DNA from: Aphelocoma coerulescens
Taxonomy: Eukaryota; Chordata; Aves; Passeriformes; Corvidae
DNA: 64,000 nucleotides
Direction of reading: 5' to 3'
NCBI RefSeq assembly: GCF_041296385.1
Contig: NC_091013.1
Span: 30,327,001-30,391,000 of the forward strand
Part shown: positions 35,451-48,600 of the stretch, in pieces
How positions within the stretch are numbered: the stretch's first letter is position 1
Layout of the letters: every line of letters starts with the position of its first letter
Notes under the pieces: model-generated
Database searches by the model: none
What the model saw: the letters and a program-made list of their open reading frames with translations, nothing else
What the model was told of the DNA's origin: nothing
Position numbers and translations under genes: made by a program

Positions 35451-38400
35451 ACAAGGCCATCATACCCTTTTTAGGAAGTCAGGATGAACTTACTGTACAT
35501 GAGAGAATCACATTGTATTTCATGTTTATCCACATGGATGCTAGTGTAAGCAATGGTGTAGAGATTGAAGGTGGGTCTACATTAGCAGTGTGGCACAAAG
35601 CACAAATCATTTTTAGATGAAAAAATTTTCTGCATCCATATTTGGGAGCTACAGTTCTTTTCCAGCAGAAGGAGCATTGTGTTGCAAGCTCCAAAGCTGC
35701 ATTTCTTATCTTTTGCCATGTTCTGCCTGTTCACCCTTTCTCCTTCTGCCATAAAAGAATTCACAAAAAGAATTGAGAACTATTCCATAGACCTTAATCC
35801 CTGTGATGTTCACTCAACTTCTGCTCAGACTTTGGCTAATACACAGCTAATGCTAAGGCCTGATGTGTGCTGGGAACAGTGCCATTAGGTCAAAGCAAGG
35901 ACAACACACAGGCAGGACACAGTAGCCAGTAAGGGTTAAAGGCCATTATGCAGCCACAGTCCTGCAGCTCACTGTGTCCAGCAGCCATCATCCTTGCATA
36001 TAAATTTTTAGCAGTTTCTTCAGAATAAAATAATTCACAGAAACTGTATAGACCAAACTTCTAAGCTGGAAGGTATAAATACATCAGCTTACCCCAAAAA
36101 AAGCTTTTGAAATAGATAAAACAGTAGCTGGACTGCTGAAGCTTTAATGTTCCCCAGTGTGAACAGGGAATCATGAAAAACAGGGGGTTTCCACACCATC
36201 GAGGAGGAGGAAGGGTAAGCACTGTCACTACCTAGGTATCAGCTAGGTAGATGAGTTAAGAGTTATGAGTTATGAATTAGAGAACTTTTGAGTTAGAAAC
36301 ATCATGAATTAAGTGATGAATCAGTAAATTCACATGGTTGATTAGTCTGCACAAAGAGGAATGAAGTTTGTTTGCTGGGTTTGTTTCTTTTCTTTCCTTT
36401 CCTAATGCTCATAAAATAAAGTTTAATTTACAGACTGTGTTGTGCTGTAAATTTTAGCAATCCAGATGGACCATGACAATCCACAATTATCTTAGCACCA
36501 ATATATGAATGGGGCAGAGAAGAAGTTGTCTGAGGTTTCACATTGGCTAAACTAAATTCCAAAGGGTGGCCTCAAAATGGTTTCCTCCACTTCACTTCTG
36601 ACTGGGAAAAGTCTCCAGCCTGGGCTAGTCCCTGTACCCCAGCAGGTATTTCCTAGCAGAGTGCTGGCTGACACAAGCCAAAAGTGTGCCAGGGAGCATG
36701 CAGTTAGAAGAGATGGTCATGGGACAGAGCTTGTGCCTCTGCCATGAACCCCTTTCATTCATGACCCTGTATGTAGGCTGTCTATCTCCAAAGGGATTTC
36801 TGAACATTGCCGGATAACCTTCCAAGCAAAGATACAAAATTTCTCCATTTATAACAAAACAGGGGGGGGGGGGGGGGAGCAATAGGCATGTACTGAATTT
36901 TTAAGGTGTTTCTGCTTTTCTTTTTGAATCTGTTGATGCTTGTCAAAAGGATTTTTAGAGGCTGATAAGCCATAGCAGCCAAGCCCTTATTTCTGAGAGC
37001 AGCAATTACACTCTGTTGCACCAGTAGAGAACAAAACAAACAGAAAATTTCAGTAAGAAATACAAATCAAAATAATAACACCCATGTGCTTTTTGCAGGC
37101 TCATAATGAAACAGGAGTCAGGTCATGCTGCAGTGTGTTTAAAAATGGAGCAGGAAGGGATTAATTTTTTTAATGTGAAAAATGTCAGTAAGTGATAAAG
37201 CTCTTGATGTCCTCCTCATTGCCTGCCAAAAGCGTAGTAGATGTTAAGCAAGCACACACAAAGCATGAAGAAGAGTTTTTTGTTAGTACTCATTCAATAG
37301 GAGGAATAAAAATAAATCATTATCAATTCAGTTCTGAGCAATACATGAGATACTTTGCTCTGTACATGATATAACCCAATTGCCACATAAGATGATTTCT
37401 TCCTTTTTTGTGGTAAAAAGATCCAACCAAACAAAACCAAAGCAAGACAAACAAAATCCTTTCTCAAAAGGATGGAAGAAATCTCACCATTTCTGGTCTC
37501 TTTCTGCAGCCAAAGAGTGCACTACCTTGATATTTAAATGGACTTGAATGAGATCCCATGTATAAAACTACTGCTGCAATATCAAAACTTTAATTTGTCC
37601 TGCACATACAGCGGAAATAACAAATCCAAATCTGTGGGAGGGTCTCAAGATATTGTATCTTGACTGACCTGGATTTATCCAGTTAGATGCTGAAACAGCT
37701 ATCTGAAATGTCACTGAACTGACTCGAGTTATTGCTCGAGATCAGCAAGATAAATGGAAGTTGGGGAACTTTGAATCATCTTAATGGAGGAATAGTCTGG
37801 AAACAAAAGTCAGAAATAATTAAACGTTTATGGTCATCTCTTTGCAGCTCACTGGTTAAACAGTTACAGGGTTAATCACAAAAACCTGTACATTAACCAC
37901 ATGAGCCATTGGATTATGTTGTGTAAGTGATAACATCATCTCATCTGAAGTAACATCTGCTTTCAATTAAAAGCAGTTATATCTGTACATAACTATGAAT
38001 TTCAAGCTTTAAAAAATTTCTATTAAAATAAAACAATAAAAATTGCAATATAAATGAACAAATTATAATATTAATTTTTGCTTATACAGGACAAGTTCAT
38101 GAACCATTCATTTACTATTTTTCTAGTTGAGTCTAGCAATTTGAAGACATTCATCACAATAAGATTTCTTTTTTCCAACTTGAGCAACCAATATCCTGCT
38201 GGTCAGAATTACAGACTAATCATTGTAAACTTCATCATTTTTTCTACATTTTATATTGTTTTCATTTCTCACGCTTTTAATTGGGATTAATGTTATATAC
38301 CATACTTGAAATTTTTCTCCATTTCCAGTTCATTGCCTGCAGTACATAACCATAAAGGTTTGTTGAGTATTCATCTAAAAACATCTTAATCTTAGAAAGG

Positions 38401-39110
38401 AAGATAACATGAGTGTTATCCAAGAATGTTTGAAGTTAAATTGCTAGTATTCCCAAGAGGAAATGTCAGGTGTGATCAGTGCCCAAGCCTCCTAGAATGC
38501 AGAGTGTATGGTTTCTATCTGTCTTTGTTTTAAAATCAGACAGAAGGATGGCTTGAGACCTTTCTTGGCTAGAAAAGTCCTTTTGGAAAGTGTTCAGGCA
38601 TCTCCAGGTACTCGCCATAAAAATGTGCCATACTTCTAGATAGTCTGAGCTCAGGCTGACTTCAAAGGGCTTATAAGATGCAAGAATGGGGTTGGCATCT
38701 CCTCTGAGTCTGGTGCATTCCCAACACCCAGCAGCCAGGCACAGAACAAACCCAATTAACTTCTACCACAGCCAAACTCCCCTGCATTTGGCATGGTAGT
38801 TCTCTGTAAGCCTTTACAAAGCCACAAAAATAATTTTTTCCAAGAACAAAACTACTTCAACATCTTTCAAGGACTCTGAGTTTCAGTCCGTCAGTTGATT
38901 TGAACATTGCAAAGTGAACTATTTCGCTATAACTAGATATATTTTATAACAATACATTATGATGCATAAACAGAAACTGTAGTGATAATACAGGTTTTTA
39001 AATATAATTTACATATTGAACTCTTTATTTAAATATAGCCTAAGACAGATTTACAGGAAAAAACTCTATCAGATCTTTTTAAGCACTTTTTTAAAAAAAA
39101 TCTGCTCCCT
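35451..39110. other. Gene-poor spacer
   Basis: AT-rich. It contains a 16-base G run (36,862-36,877) and an isolated AATAAA-bearing stretch near 36,415. No exon or repeat family is recognised with confidence. Confidence 0.6.
36862..36877. repeat. G16 homopolymer
   Basis: Sixteen uninterrupted G, flanked by ACAAAACA and AGCAATAGG. Confidence 0.95.
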
Positions 39111-39558
39111 TGTCCTGATTTTGGCTGGGATGGAGTTAATTTTCTTCCTAGTAGCTGGTACAGTGCTGTGGTTTGGTTCAGTGTGAGAACAGCATTGATA
39201 ACTCCTTGATGTCTCTGTTGTTGCTGAGTTTACTCTGAGTCAAGGACTTTTCAGTGTCTCCTGCTCTGCCAGGGAGCAGGTGCACCAAAAGCTTGGGGGA
39301 CCCATGGCCAGGACAGCTGCCCCAAACTGACCAAAGGGATTCCCTTCCACAGAACATCATGCCCAGTACATAAACTGGGGGGAGTTGGCTTGGAGGGGCT
39401 GATGCATGCTCAGGGGTGGGCTGGACATCTGTCAGCAAGTGATGAGCAATTGTATTGTGCATCGCTTATGCATCTTGGGGTTTATTCCTCTCTCCTTTTC
39501 AGTACTATTATTTTTATCATCATCATTAAAAGTATTAGTATTATATTAGTGTTATTAC

Positions 39559-39616
<58 letters not shown>
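39559..39616. repeat. (TAG)n microsatellite, about 18 units
   Basis: Uninterrupted TAG triplets inside the LTR, flanked by shorter ATT/ATC triplet runs at about 39,510-39,550 and 39,637-39,672. Confidence 0.97.
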
Positions 39617-39636
39617 TACCTCTCCTTAGCAGTACT

Positions 39637-39672
39637 ACTGTCATCATCATCATCATCATCATTATTATTATT
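39637..39672. repeat. (ATC)n(ATT)n microsatellite
   Basis: CATCATCATC units pass directly into ATTATTATT within the same LTR. Confidence 0.93.
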
Positions 39673-39814
39673 TGTTTTAAGTATTAAACTGTTGTTATCT
39701 CAACCCACAAGCTTTTCTTCTTTCTGATTCTCCTCCACATCCCACTGGGGGCGGAATGGAGGAGTGAGCGATTGGCTGTGTGGCACAGTTGCTGACTGGG
39801 GTTAAACCACAACA

Positions 39815-42800
39815 CCCATTTATTCCATTTCCTGTGACACCATGTTTTAACTTATTTAGGGGTTTTCTTGCTAAATGTTAAAAATAACTCAAAGTGATGA
39901 CTGGACTCCCTTTGATTACACAAGGGAGAGAGGGAGAGAGCACAGGCAGGCAGGCAGCATTCTAACACTCAATTATCTCAAAGAGTAATCTCAAGAAGTG
40001 GAAGTACAGAGCATGCAGTCACTTCAGGATTTGCAGGGCTTGCTTCACCCCCACTCCCCTGAATCCACGTGAACTGAAGGTCTCACAAAACTCTGTTGAA
40101 ACGCCATTGAAAATTAACAGAGAATTCCATGGGGCACTTCACTCTTCATTTTGCAACACTCCATATAATTTATTTTCTGTCATATCTTAAGTGCATTTAG
40201 TGCTTCATCTGATCTCTTCTGATTTTATCCAAACATTTGGGGTTTTCCTTCTGAAAACATCATTCAGCAAAAAGAAGCCCTTGCTGCTCTGGCTTGCCAT
40301 GGATTCCCTAGAACCTGTACATGTGGGTTTTGCTCACAGAAGCCCCCACTGAAGAAGAGGGTGAAGGACAATTGCTTAAATGCTATATCCAGCTTTTTTC
40401 CCTTTTCTGTATTTGACCTTTGAAAACATCTTTCTATCCTTCTAGCTAAAAACTCATGATTTAATTTCTCTCATCCAGACTTCGCACAGGATGCAGATGG
40501 GATATTTCCTGTTGGACAGCATGTGCTTGAAGTTCTCTCATTATTCATCCTTGGAGCTCTTCCATCCTCTTTCATAATCCTGGTTCTCCAGTATATGAAC
40601 CACACAGGAAAATACATTGCCAGTCCATACAGTGAGGAGCGCTTGGTGCTTAGGAGTCCATAAGAGCTCTCCTCCTTTCTGCCTCCAGTTCCATCAGGAT
40701 ACACTTGTAACATCATCTCAGGTTTTGTCAACACCTCATGCTCTCAAATCCATGCCTGCTGAATGTTCCTGAGGTCAGAATGTCTCTGATCCCTGCCAGC
40801 TGTCCATCTGGAAGCCCTACTGAAAAGAGAACTCTGGAACTCAACCTTGTCCCTTTTTGTAGCTGTTGTATTATACTCATGTACAGGAAGAATACTTTAT
40901 GCTGTCCCACAGTTCTGTGTTCTTCATCAGAAGAGAGAGTTGGAGCAGAGATCTGGGACTCTTAGCAGAGCTTTGCAGAACAATGATGACTTTCAATTCT
41001 ATGGTCATGTGCTTCACACTATGTAGAAACTGTCGCACAAGCAACAAGACATAGAATAAGTGGAGCTCAAGCTATCCAGAAGGAATCACAAAAGCTCTGC
41101 AGGTAACAAAGGAGAGACAAGGCCTGTGTGGAATGGTCAGTCATCAGCCCTAGGAGGGGGTTATGTCTACAGGACACTAAGTACAGATTTACTTAGACAA
41201 TCAGATACAGTAAGTATCCCTTCTCTATCTCCCTGCCAGTGTCAGCTCTATAAAAACAGAAAATAGTAAGTCAGGTCAACACTGCTGCCTGAAGCCATCA
41301 GTTCCAGCAATCCATACCCTCTCCATCACTTGCAGGAAACATCTCTAGCTCTTGAGATGCCACATCCTACTGTGGGGTAAAGCAAGAGTGTTTGTTCTGC
41401 CTTTTCTTTGTTTTGCAGCCAATTCCTGGTGACTCCAGCAACAGTTTCAGTGCTGCAGGCATTCTACTTTTCTGCTTTTTGCTAAACAAAATACTGCTAG
41501 ATGAACACTTATGCTTTTCTTCCTATTGTTCCCCAGCACAGCATTGTATAGCAGTCTCACTCCAAAGCCTTGCAAAAGATGCTTTCCTATTTTGATGCAA
41601 TTTTCTGTGAGCCAGCTGGGTCAAAACAGTGACCAGTAGTGACCAGTCTATAGCTCTGCTTTTCTGCAAACTGTTCAAACACAACAACCATCAAGCTGAA
41701 GCTTGTTAAGAAGTTATATGGCAGATATGCAGCATATAATTAAACTAAAACTGGAATGCACTGACATAATCTATAGTTCAAGAATGAATCTCATAAACTA
41801 TCAAATAAAACTCACGTAAAGATTTGGAGCTGTGAATAAAAACAGTTTCCAACACAAAGTGCTCTGTGGTGTGGAAAAAAGACTTTATTTGCAAAACAAG
41901 AAGCACATCAAAGATATCTGAGTCCCTCATCAACCTCTCCTCCAGAGACAACCCACAGGATGCTGAATTTTGGTTAACCAAGTAGGTCAAAAAAGCAACA
42001 CAAGTGTGAGATTGTACAGAACATTTCTTGAGTTTCAAGAGATAAAGAGATCTTAAGTCCACTCAAACTGAAGAGGGAAATGGAAATGGTAACCCCATGA
42101 GGTGGCTCAGACACTACCATCATTCTGTGCTGCATATTCTCAAGGGGATGGGATGCTTTTCTTCCTGCAAATAGCTTTTGTAATGCATAATTCTATAAGG
42201 TGATCATATTACAGCAATGAGACCACATAAGCCACAGGAAAAGTTTTGTTGAAACAGAAATTGTTTAGTGTAACATGGCAACTGAGAGCACATTATAACC
42301 CTAAGCATTTGAAGTTTTCTGTGCAATGTGGGCTGTCTCTTTGGGGCAAAAAACCACAATTTCTGAAAATTATTTTAATCCTACCTTCCAACCATGTCTT
42401 TCCCCTGCCTCCCATTATCATTTTGCATTGGTTTTATGAAGACACCCATAGTTTAACTTGCCTCTAGTGCTGAGGTCTCAGTACTCTAGAACTAGCTCCA
42501 GCTACAGGCCTCAGCCATGCTAACAACCCTCTTTGGGGAGGCACCTCAGCACATGGTAAGGACCCTTCATGCCTTGTTTTCTATGCAAAATAAACCTCAC
42601 TTCAAGGGCTAAAGTGATACTCTTCCTTTATTCAGATTCACAGTATAAATACGTAGAAATTCAGAACTGAAGGGGTTGACACAGCACATGCCTCTTTGAG
42701 TCTAGAGGCTGAAAATGTTAGTTAATTAAGAGTTCAAATAGTTGGCCAAAGTGTGATTATTATACTGTATGAAGTAGTTCACACTTTCACCCTTAGACTG

Positions 42801-45570
42801 GATAACTTGATGGAGACTGAGCACCAGGATAAAAAGTTTTAATTGCTTGCGAGATTGAACTGCGTGTGAGATTGAACTCATATTGGCAATATCATGGGAT
42901 TTTTCTGTGCATTTTAATCACACAGCTTCAAGGTTATTAAAAATTTAAACATAGTAAGGAGTTTATAATAAAAGGAAAACAGAGAGTAAATCTCAGCTAA
43001 CAGGAGGTAACCTGTGTATGAGCTATGCAGATCTGCAGGTCTGGACTCTCTGGTGCACAACTTGGGATTTAAAGTGGTGCAATTAATGTTAGATTTTTCC
43101 AATTACATGGTTTGTGTAACACCCATGGGTCAGCCTGTCCAACATCTCTGAAAGACCATAGGTCTCCTGCATCCATTACTCACTAGGGTGCTGCCTTTAA
43201 TTTTAGAAAGATGAGTTGTATCATGGCATTAGGCTTTCACCGGATGGATATACAAAAACCCCATTAACAGCTTCCATGTGTTTGGAGCAATGACCTTAGC
43301 AAAGGACCTGGTCAGCAGCTGTCCTTACTTAGAGGTGACAGTTTTACTCCAGAAGACATCATGGGTGCATCTGGTATAATTCTCACTGTTCTTGTATTTA
43401 TCTTGTATTTATCTCATCCTAAATTTGTGATGTGGAAGAGAACTCTATTGTCTTCTCCCAGCTCTGGTTTAGCTCCTAGCCAAGACCCAGAGGACATCCT
43501 GTCAGCTTAAAAACACCCACAAAAATGTCAAATGTCTAACTAACATTACTTAATCCAAAGATTGATTAAGACCAGGATCTACATCTTTGCTTCAGTGTTT
43601 CTTTCTTTCATGATAGGCATAACTTCTAGCAAATCATACTGATCTGTGGCAGGTCCTTTAAAATAAACTAATGATCAAATTCATGACAAAAGTCCTTTCA
43701 TTAAAACATCCTGTCCACAAACTTGTGCAATCCAGATATTGAAGCGCATAGGCAGAATGATGTCCCACTTTTGTGGCTCCTGAAAATTATTGCTGTGTTT
43801 GGGAGGAGCCAAAACAGAAGATAAAGCACTGTCTGGATTTTAACCCCTTCATTATGCTTCATTGTCTACTGCTTGTATCCTTTAGGAATTCCAAACAGGA
43901 AACTAAATAAGTAGTGTCCCTAAGGAGCCCCAGAAGATGTCAGAACATGAGAATTTTTTATGTTTTGATGACCAGGGAGCAACGTATTGTGTTGCTTAAA
44001 CCCCATTCTCCTACATTTCCACTAAACAACTGAGTTAGAGCCTGGTTTAGGCACAGACTTATGGCATTAATAATTAATGTTCATTTAAAACTTTTTCATA
44101 TTGACCTCCACTGCACTGCCTTCCCACTTTTCTTTGTGTATATGTACAAATTGGGCATTATCTGATCTCATCCTGATTCTGTATCTGTTTCTATTAAAAC
44201 AAATTCTTATTTTTTTCCAGAAGCCAGTGATTAAAGTGAAATCATTTGCTCTACATATTAACTTAAGGGTTCACAGAATAAAAGCATTTAAAATTTGCCA
44301 CTTGTTAGAGCCAATGTGGCAGAAGAACAGACGTGCAAGGCCAAATTTAAAGGCCATACAGCCCTTGAGAAAATGTCTTGTCTCACACTATGGCCAGCTG
44401 CAGGTACTTGTAAAAACAGCAGTTGAACAAGACTAATGAGGGTTTTGTCTGTGTTTGTTATACTCTCCTATTTTCCAGTAATAATATTTCAGGCATCCCG
44501 TCAGCAAAAGGTCATGCCCATATTCAGTAGTTACTCATTAACTTTCCCTTCATAGCTCTCTCTAGTCTCTATTTAAACTTCTTATCTTTCTTGCCTTCAC
44601 GTCCCATGGAAATGACTTGCACATTAATCATTCAAAACTAGACACACACTATGATTAAAAAGGAACACTGCTGCTTTTTCTTAATCTGCCACTCAGTAAT
44701 AGCTGGGCACCCTTCACTCTAGTTATGTGAGAAAGCACCTCTTTTCTCGCTCACTTTCTCCATCCCTGTTCATGACTCAGAGGATACTCTTTGCATTTCC
44801 AAGCTGAAGAACCTTCTGGCAAAGCCACCCCACACCACCAATCATCTGTGACACTCTCCTCTGTGCTGTATTTTGTTGGAGAACTAGGACTGTGTGCTCT
44901 TTCCAAGGCACTAGTGTGCTCGCTTTGATTCAGGCACTTATTCTATGTACCTAAACCTACACTGAATCTGGACCCTTTTAGTGCCATTTCTTTCCTAAAA
45001 ACACCAGGGAGCCGACCTGACAGACTGCTGCTCATCACTGAGCTGTTGCTTTCAGAGAACTAGTCACAGTGATATACATGTGCCTTTCCCAAACATAGAC
45101 AGCTAATGAAGAGCCAGCTGTTGGTACAGTGATTTCTGTCTTTCCAGGTACAGCTAAATACTGATTTTCCACAGGATTTCTATTTTTCTACACTAAATTT
45201 AAATCTCTCATTTTATCAGGCAGTTCTGTGAAAAGACTTAGTAAGACCCTTTCACAGCCCTTACAGTATGTTTTAATGTATTTGAGCAGCCTAAGTAATT
45301 CTGAAGCACATGCAAAGTCTGTTACCTCGCCTTTTTGAGAAAAAAAAACTTGAAGTCCCAGACCAGAGGTCAGTAGGGTCCCTCTGAGATCTCTCCTGGT
45401 AGATCAGCAGCATCAGTGACCTGAATCTGCATAAGCCAGGCAGTTTGAAATACCATCATGTTTTACTTAACAACACTCAAATAAAATGGCAGACTAAAGT
45501 ACCCCTATCAACAGTGAGTGGGAAAGCAGATACTGCTCTCTTCTCTCCCTCGTAGATTGGTAAGAAGAAA
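39815..45570. other. Gene-poor spacer
   Basis: Nearly 6 kb with no supported gene. Open frames of up to 111 codons lack splice context or domains. Confidence 0.6.
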
Positions 45571-45630
45571 GAGGAGGAGGAGGAGGAGGAGGAGGAGGAG
45601 GAGGAGGAGGAGGAGGAGGAGGAGGAGGAG
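45571..45630. repeat. Perfect (GAG)20 microsatellite
   Basis: Sixty bases of exact GAG triplets. On the minus strand this reads CTC and yields a spurious poly-leucine frame. Confidence 0.98.
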
Positions 45631-48600
45631 AAGGATCAATGCATTCTCATGTGAATTGCATTCATCCTGCAGCTGATTCATATAAATGAGCCAGGTTTGA
45701 TGTTGCAAAAAGCTGCAGTTTCTCACACTGTGCCACTCTGAAGCTGTTCCTGGTCTGTGCCAGTGATGATCAAGATATTGCAATCTATGAATGAAGCAGC
45801 CAAGTGACTTGTGAAAATTTTGTTCTTTCTTCTTGTCTTATCAGTACAGACTGAGAGGAAATCCAAAAAGATCTGTGGTAAGTCACACACTCTAATAATA
45901 TCTTGAACCTGGATATGAATGGGAAGTGCAACTACCAGAGTGATATCTGAATTAGTTCAAAAAGCCTGTGGAATCTCACTCCAAAATCTAAAGGATTTAT
46001 GAGGAAACAAAAAAATCCTTTTGGTGACGAGATCAAAGCAATGGATATTTCTTTTCTTAGCACACTGGTTTGAAGAACAAATCTTCCCGAGTTTTTCACC
46101 AGGAACCTAAATAACATCCTAGTTCCTGAAGAAAAGCCAAAATTGCAGGGATGAGAAAGATTCAGTCTCATGCTTCACTTCCTTTGTGACAAAGAATTCA
46201 GCCTGGCTCTGGCAGAAAAAAAGATTCTTCTGTCTGGCTCTCCCAGAAAAAAAGATTCTTCATGGAAATTAATTTGGCCAAAATTAATTAATTTTAAAAA
46301 TTAGTTTAGTTTAATAAATCAGTATTTTCCAGTGACTAAAGTCTTAATCAAGAAAACTCTCTGTCCTCAATGAAGGAAAACTTTCTATCTTGTTTTATGA
46401 GATTGTCTAATTAAATGAGTTCCTGTTTCTCTTTTATTTTTAAAGCACTTGCAGTCAGAACAACTTTAATTTGAGCCCAAATACACCAACTTACTCATTG
46501 CACCACAGACATAGCCAGAAGTTATTCTGACAGCTTAAGCATTGAGACCAGCTTCTTCTGTCTTTTGCAGAGCATTGTAAAACCCAAAAAGCCCTCTCTG
46601 TGTTTTTATAATTTATTTCGTTTGACAGTGACATACCAAACAGGAAAAAAGTGTGTGGGGGCTGATCCACTTCTTCCAATATGCATTATTGGGACCTTAA
46701 ATGAGCCACAACAAAACCAAAGCTCTGGCTGGCAGCTCATAAGCCCATGTTATGGCAAGTAAAGCCTACCTGGAGCGGCAATCACCTGTCCTTAAGGGAG
46801 AAAGCTTTTATTTTCTTACTTAGCTTCAGTCTTCACATAGTAGGAACTTAACTGTTGAGTATTTCAAGGGTTGGTAAGGAAAAGTGGGAATCTGCCAAGC
46901 CCACATTTATAGGAGCACAAGTCAAGTGAAGTCTTGCTTATCTGCAGTCGTATTGTCACATATCTCTCTCATACTCAGAATGTGGCAGTAGGGCAGTTCT
47001 CACTGTGCACGCGGGATAGGAGCTTTGACGGTAGTGGAAGCACTGCCCTTAATCTGAGTGAGGAGAGGATTGTACCTCACTGTATGCCTCAAATATCACT
47101 CATCCCTGGAAATCATATGCTCCATTCAGGTTCATTGCAGCATCTACTCCGGTGTCATGCCCGTGACTGGTAGCAAGCTGTGCTCTCTGGTAGCCAACTG
47201 TGTGTGCTAATTATTGAAACAAACCTTTAAACCCCTGCTATGCAAGAACTGCATCAGCACGCTGTTTCCAGCATGAGTCCTATTTGCTCTGAGCCCTTTG
47301 TGCAAGAGTTTCAGGCAAATGGATTTACTGGAAAAGTCACCTGCAAGGCTCCATTATCATTGTCAGAAACAGTCATTTAAAGGAAGGGCTGTCACATGTC
47401 ACAACCAAATGCTCTTAAGGAAACTCTCACACCCTGCCCCCCAAGTGTTATTTGCTTTTTTACTTCAGTTTTGAAAACTAGGCTCATTGCACAGCTTCTC
47501 TTTGCACGCGAAAGTGCTACATATCCCAGTGAAGCATGCATGTCTTTCATGCAGATTCTTCTGCTTACAGACCTGATCTGCTTCTGACTAAAGTTATTGG
47601 AAAGGATTGATTAATTATAGGCCGATGTTGAAAAAAAACTGGAAAAAAAAAAACTGGAAAAAAACTGGAGTTTTAAATAAGTTTGAAGAGACACAGATAT
47701 GTGCATATCTGCATAAAGGCAAATCAGTTTCTCTTTTCCTTCATATTCTCTGAAGTACAGAAGACAGCCCTGATCCTGCTTGTGTGGGAACCCAGAGTGC
47801 AGGGAATATTTCTCTGCCTGTTTTGAAAGGTCCTGCCCTCCTTGGGTACTGGTTTTGACCTTCGTCCATGGAGAAAATTGCCTACCCTCTGGGAAGAATT
47901 AGAATCTACACTGGTATGAACTAGGGGATAGAATATTATGTAAGATTGTCACAGGGTGAAAAATTTAGAGTTTTTTGGTTTAATAATATAGATAATATAG
48001 ATAGGTAAAAGCAAAAAACTTCAAAATAGAGGATTGTTGTTGCTCTCCAGACCTTCTTCTTTTTCTACTAGTACTCCATATTCTGCAGTAGAAGTAGTTT
48101 GGGATGACTGGATAAAGAATTCTACGGTTCCTGTCTACATGACCAGACAGTTTACTAGACATTGGAAGAAAAGTAAAAATAATGTACGCTTTTAGTGACC
48201 ATTGGTTAATTTACCTTTTAAAAGGCTGTGTAATCTTGATAATTTGGCATTCTCCTGCATTCTCTGCTTTGTGCTATGTTTGGGTCACCTTAGTGCCTCT
48301 ATTTCTCTGATAAGACTTAATAAACAGCTCTCTGAAAGCAGAGAAGGCTGAAGGTCCCATTCATCTCTCGGGCCCCTGGCAAAGACTAAAAGTCTCCCCC
48401 ATCAGGGGAGGCACAATTAAGGCACGGACAGTGTCATGCTTGGGATACTCATATAGCAGAAATAATGAGTAACTGACAGACTAGACTGCTTGACTGCAAT
48501 TCCTAATGTATTATATTTGTGCAAACTGCAGCCTACAATAACAACCCACAATTGCCTTTGGGAATCTCAGTCTCAGCTGGAAACATGTACACAGTTTCTG

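Larger units (their letters stand above)
39111..39814 (+). mobile_element. Solo LTR (family A) with internal microsatellites
   Basis: It begins TGTCCTGATTTTGGCTGGGA, continues TGGAGTTAATTTTCTTCCTA, and ends GGGGTTAAACCACAACA, the termini of a very common avian LTR. Middle landmarks are GGACAGCTGCCCCAAACTGA and TCTCAACCCACAAGC. The usual TATA region is degraded (AGTACATAAACTGGGG). The R/U5 region has been expanded by trinucleotide runs. No target-site duplication is obvious. Confidence 0.85.

Noticed and set aside
45508..45783. Minus-strand ORF with a poly-leucine core, resembling a membrane segment
   Set aside because: The leucine run is the complement of the perfect (GAG)20 microsatellite.
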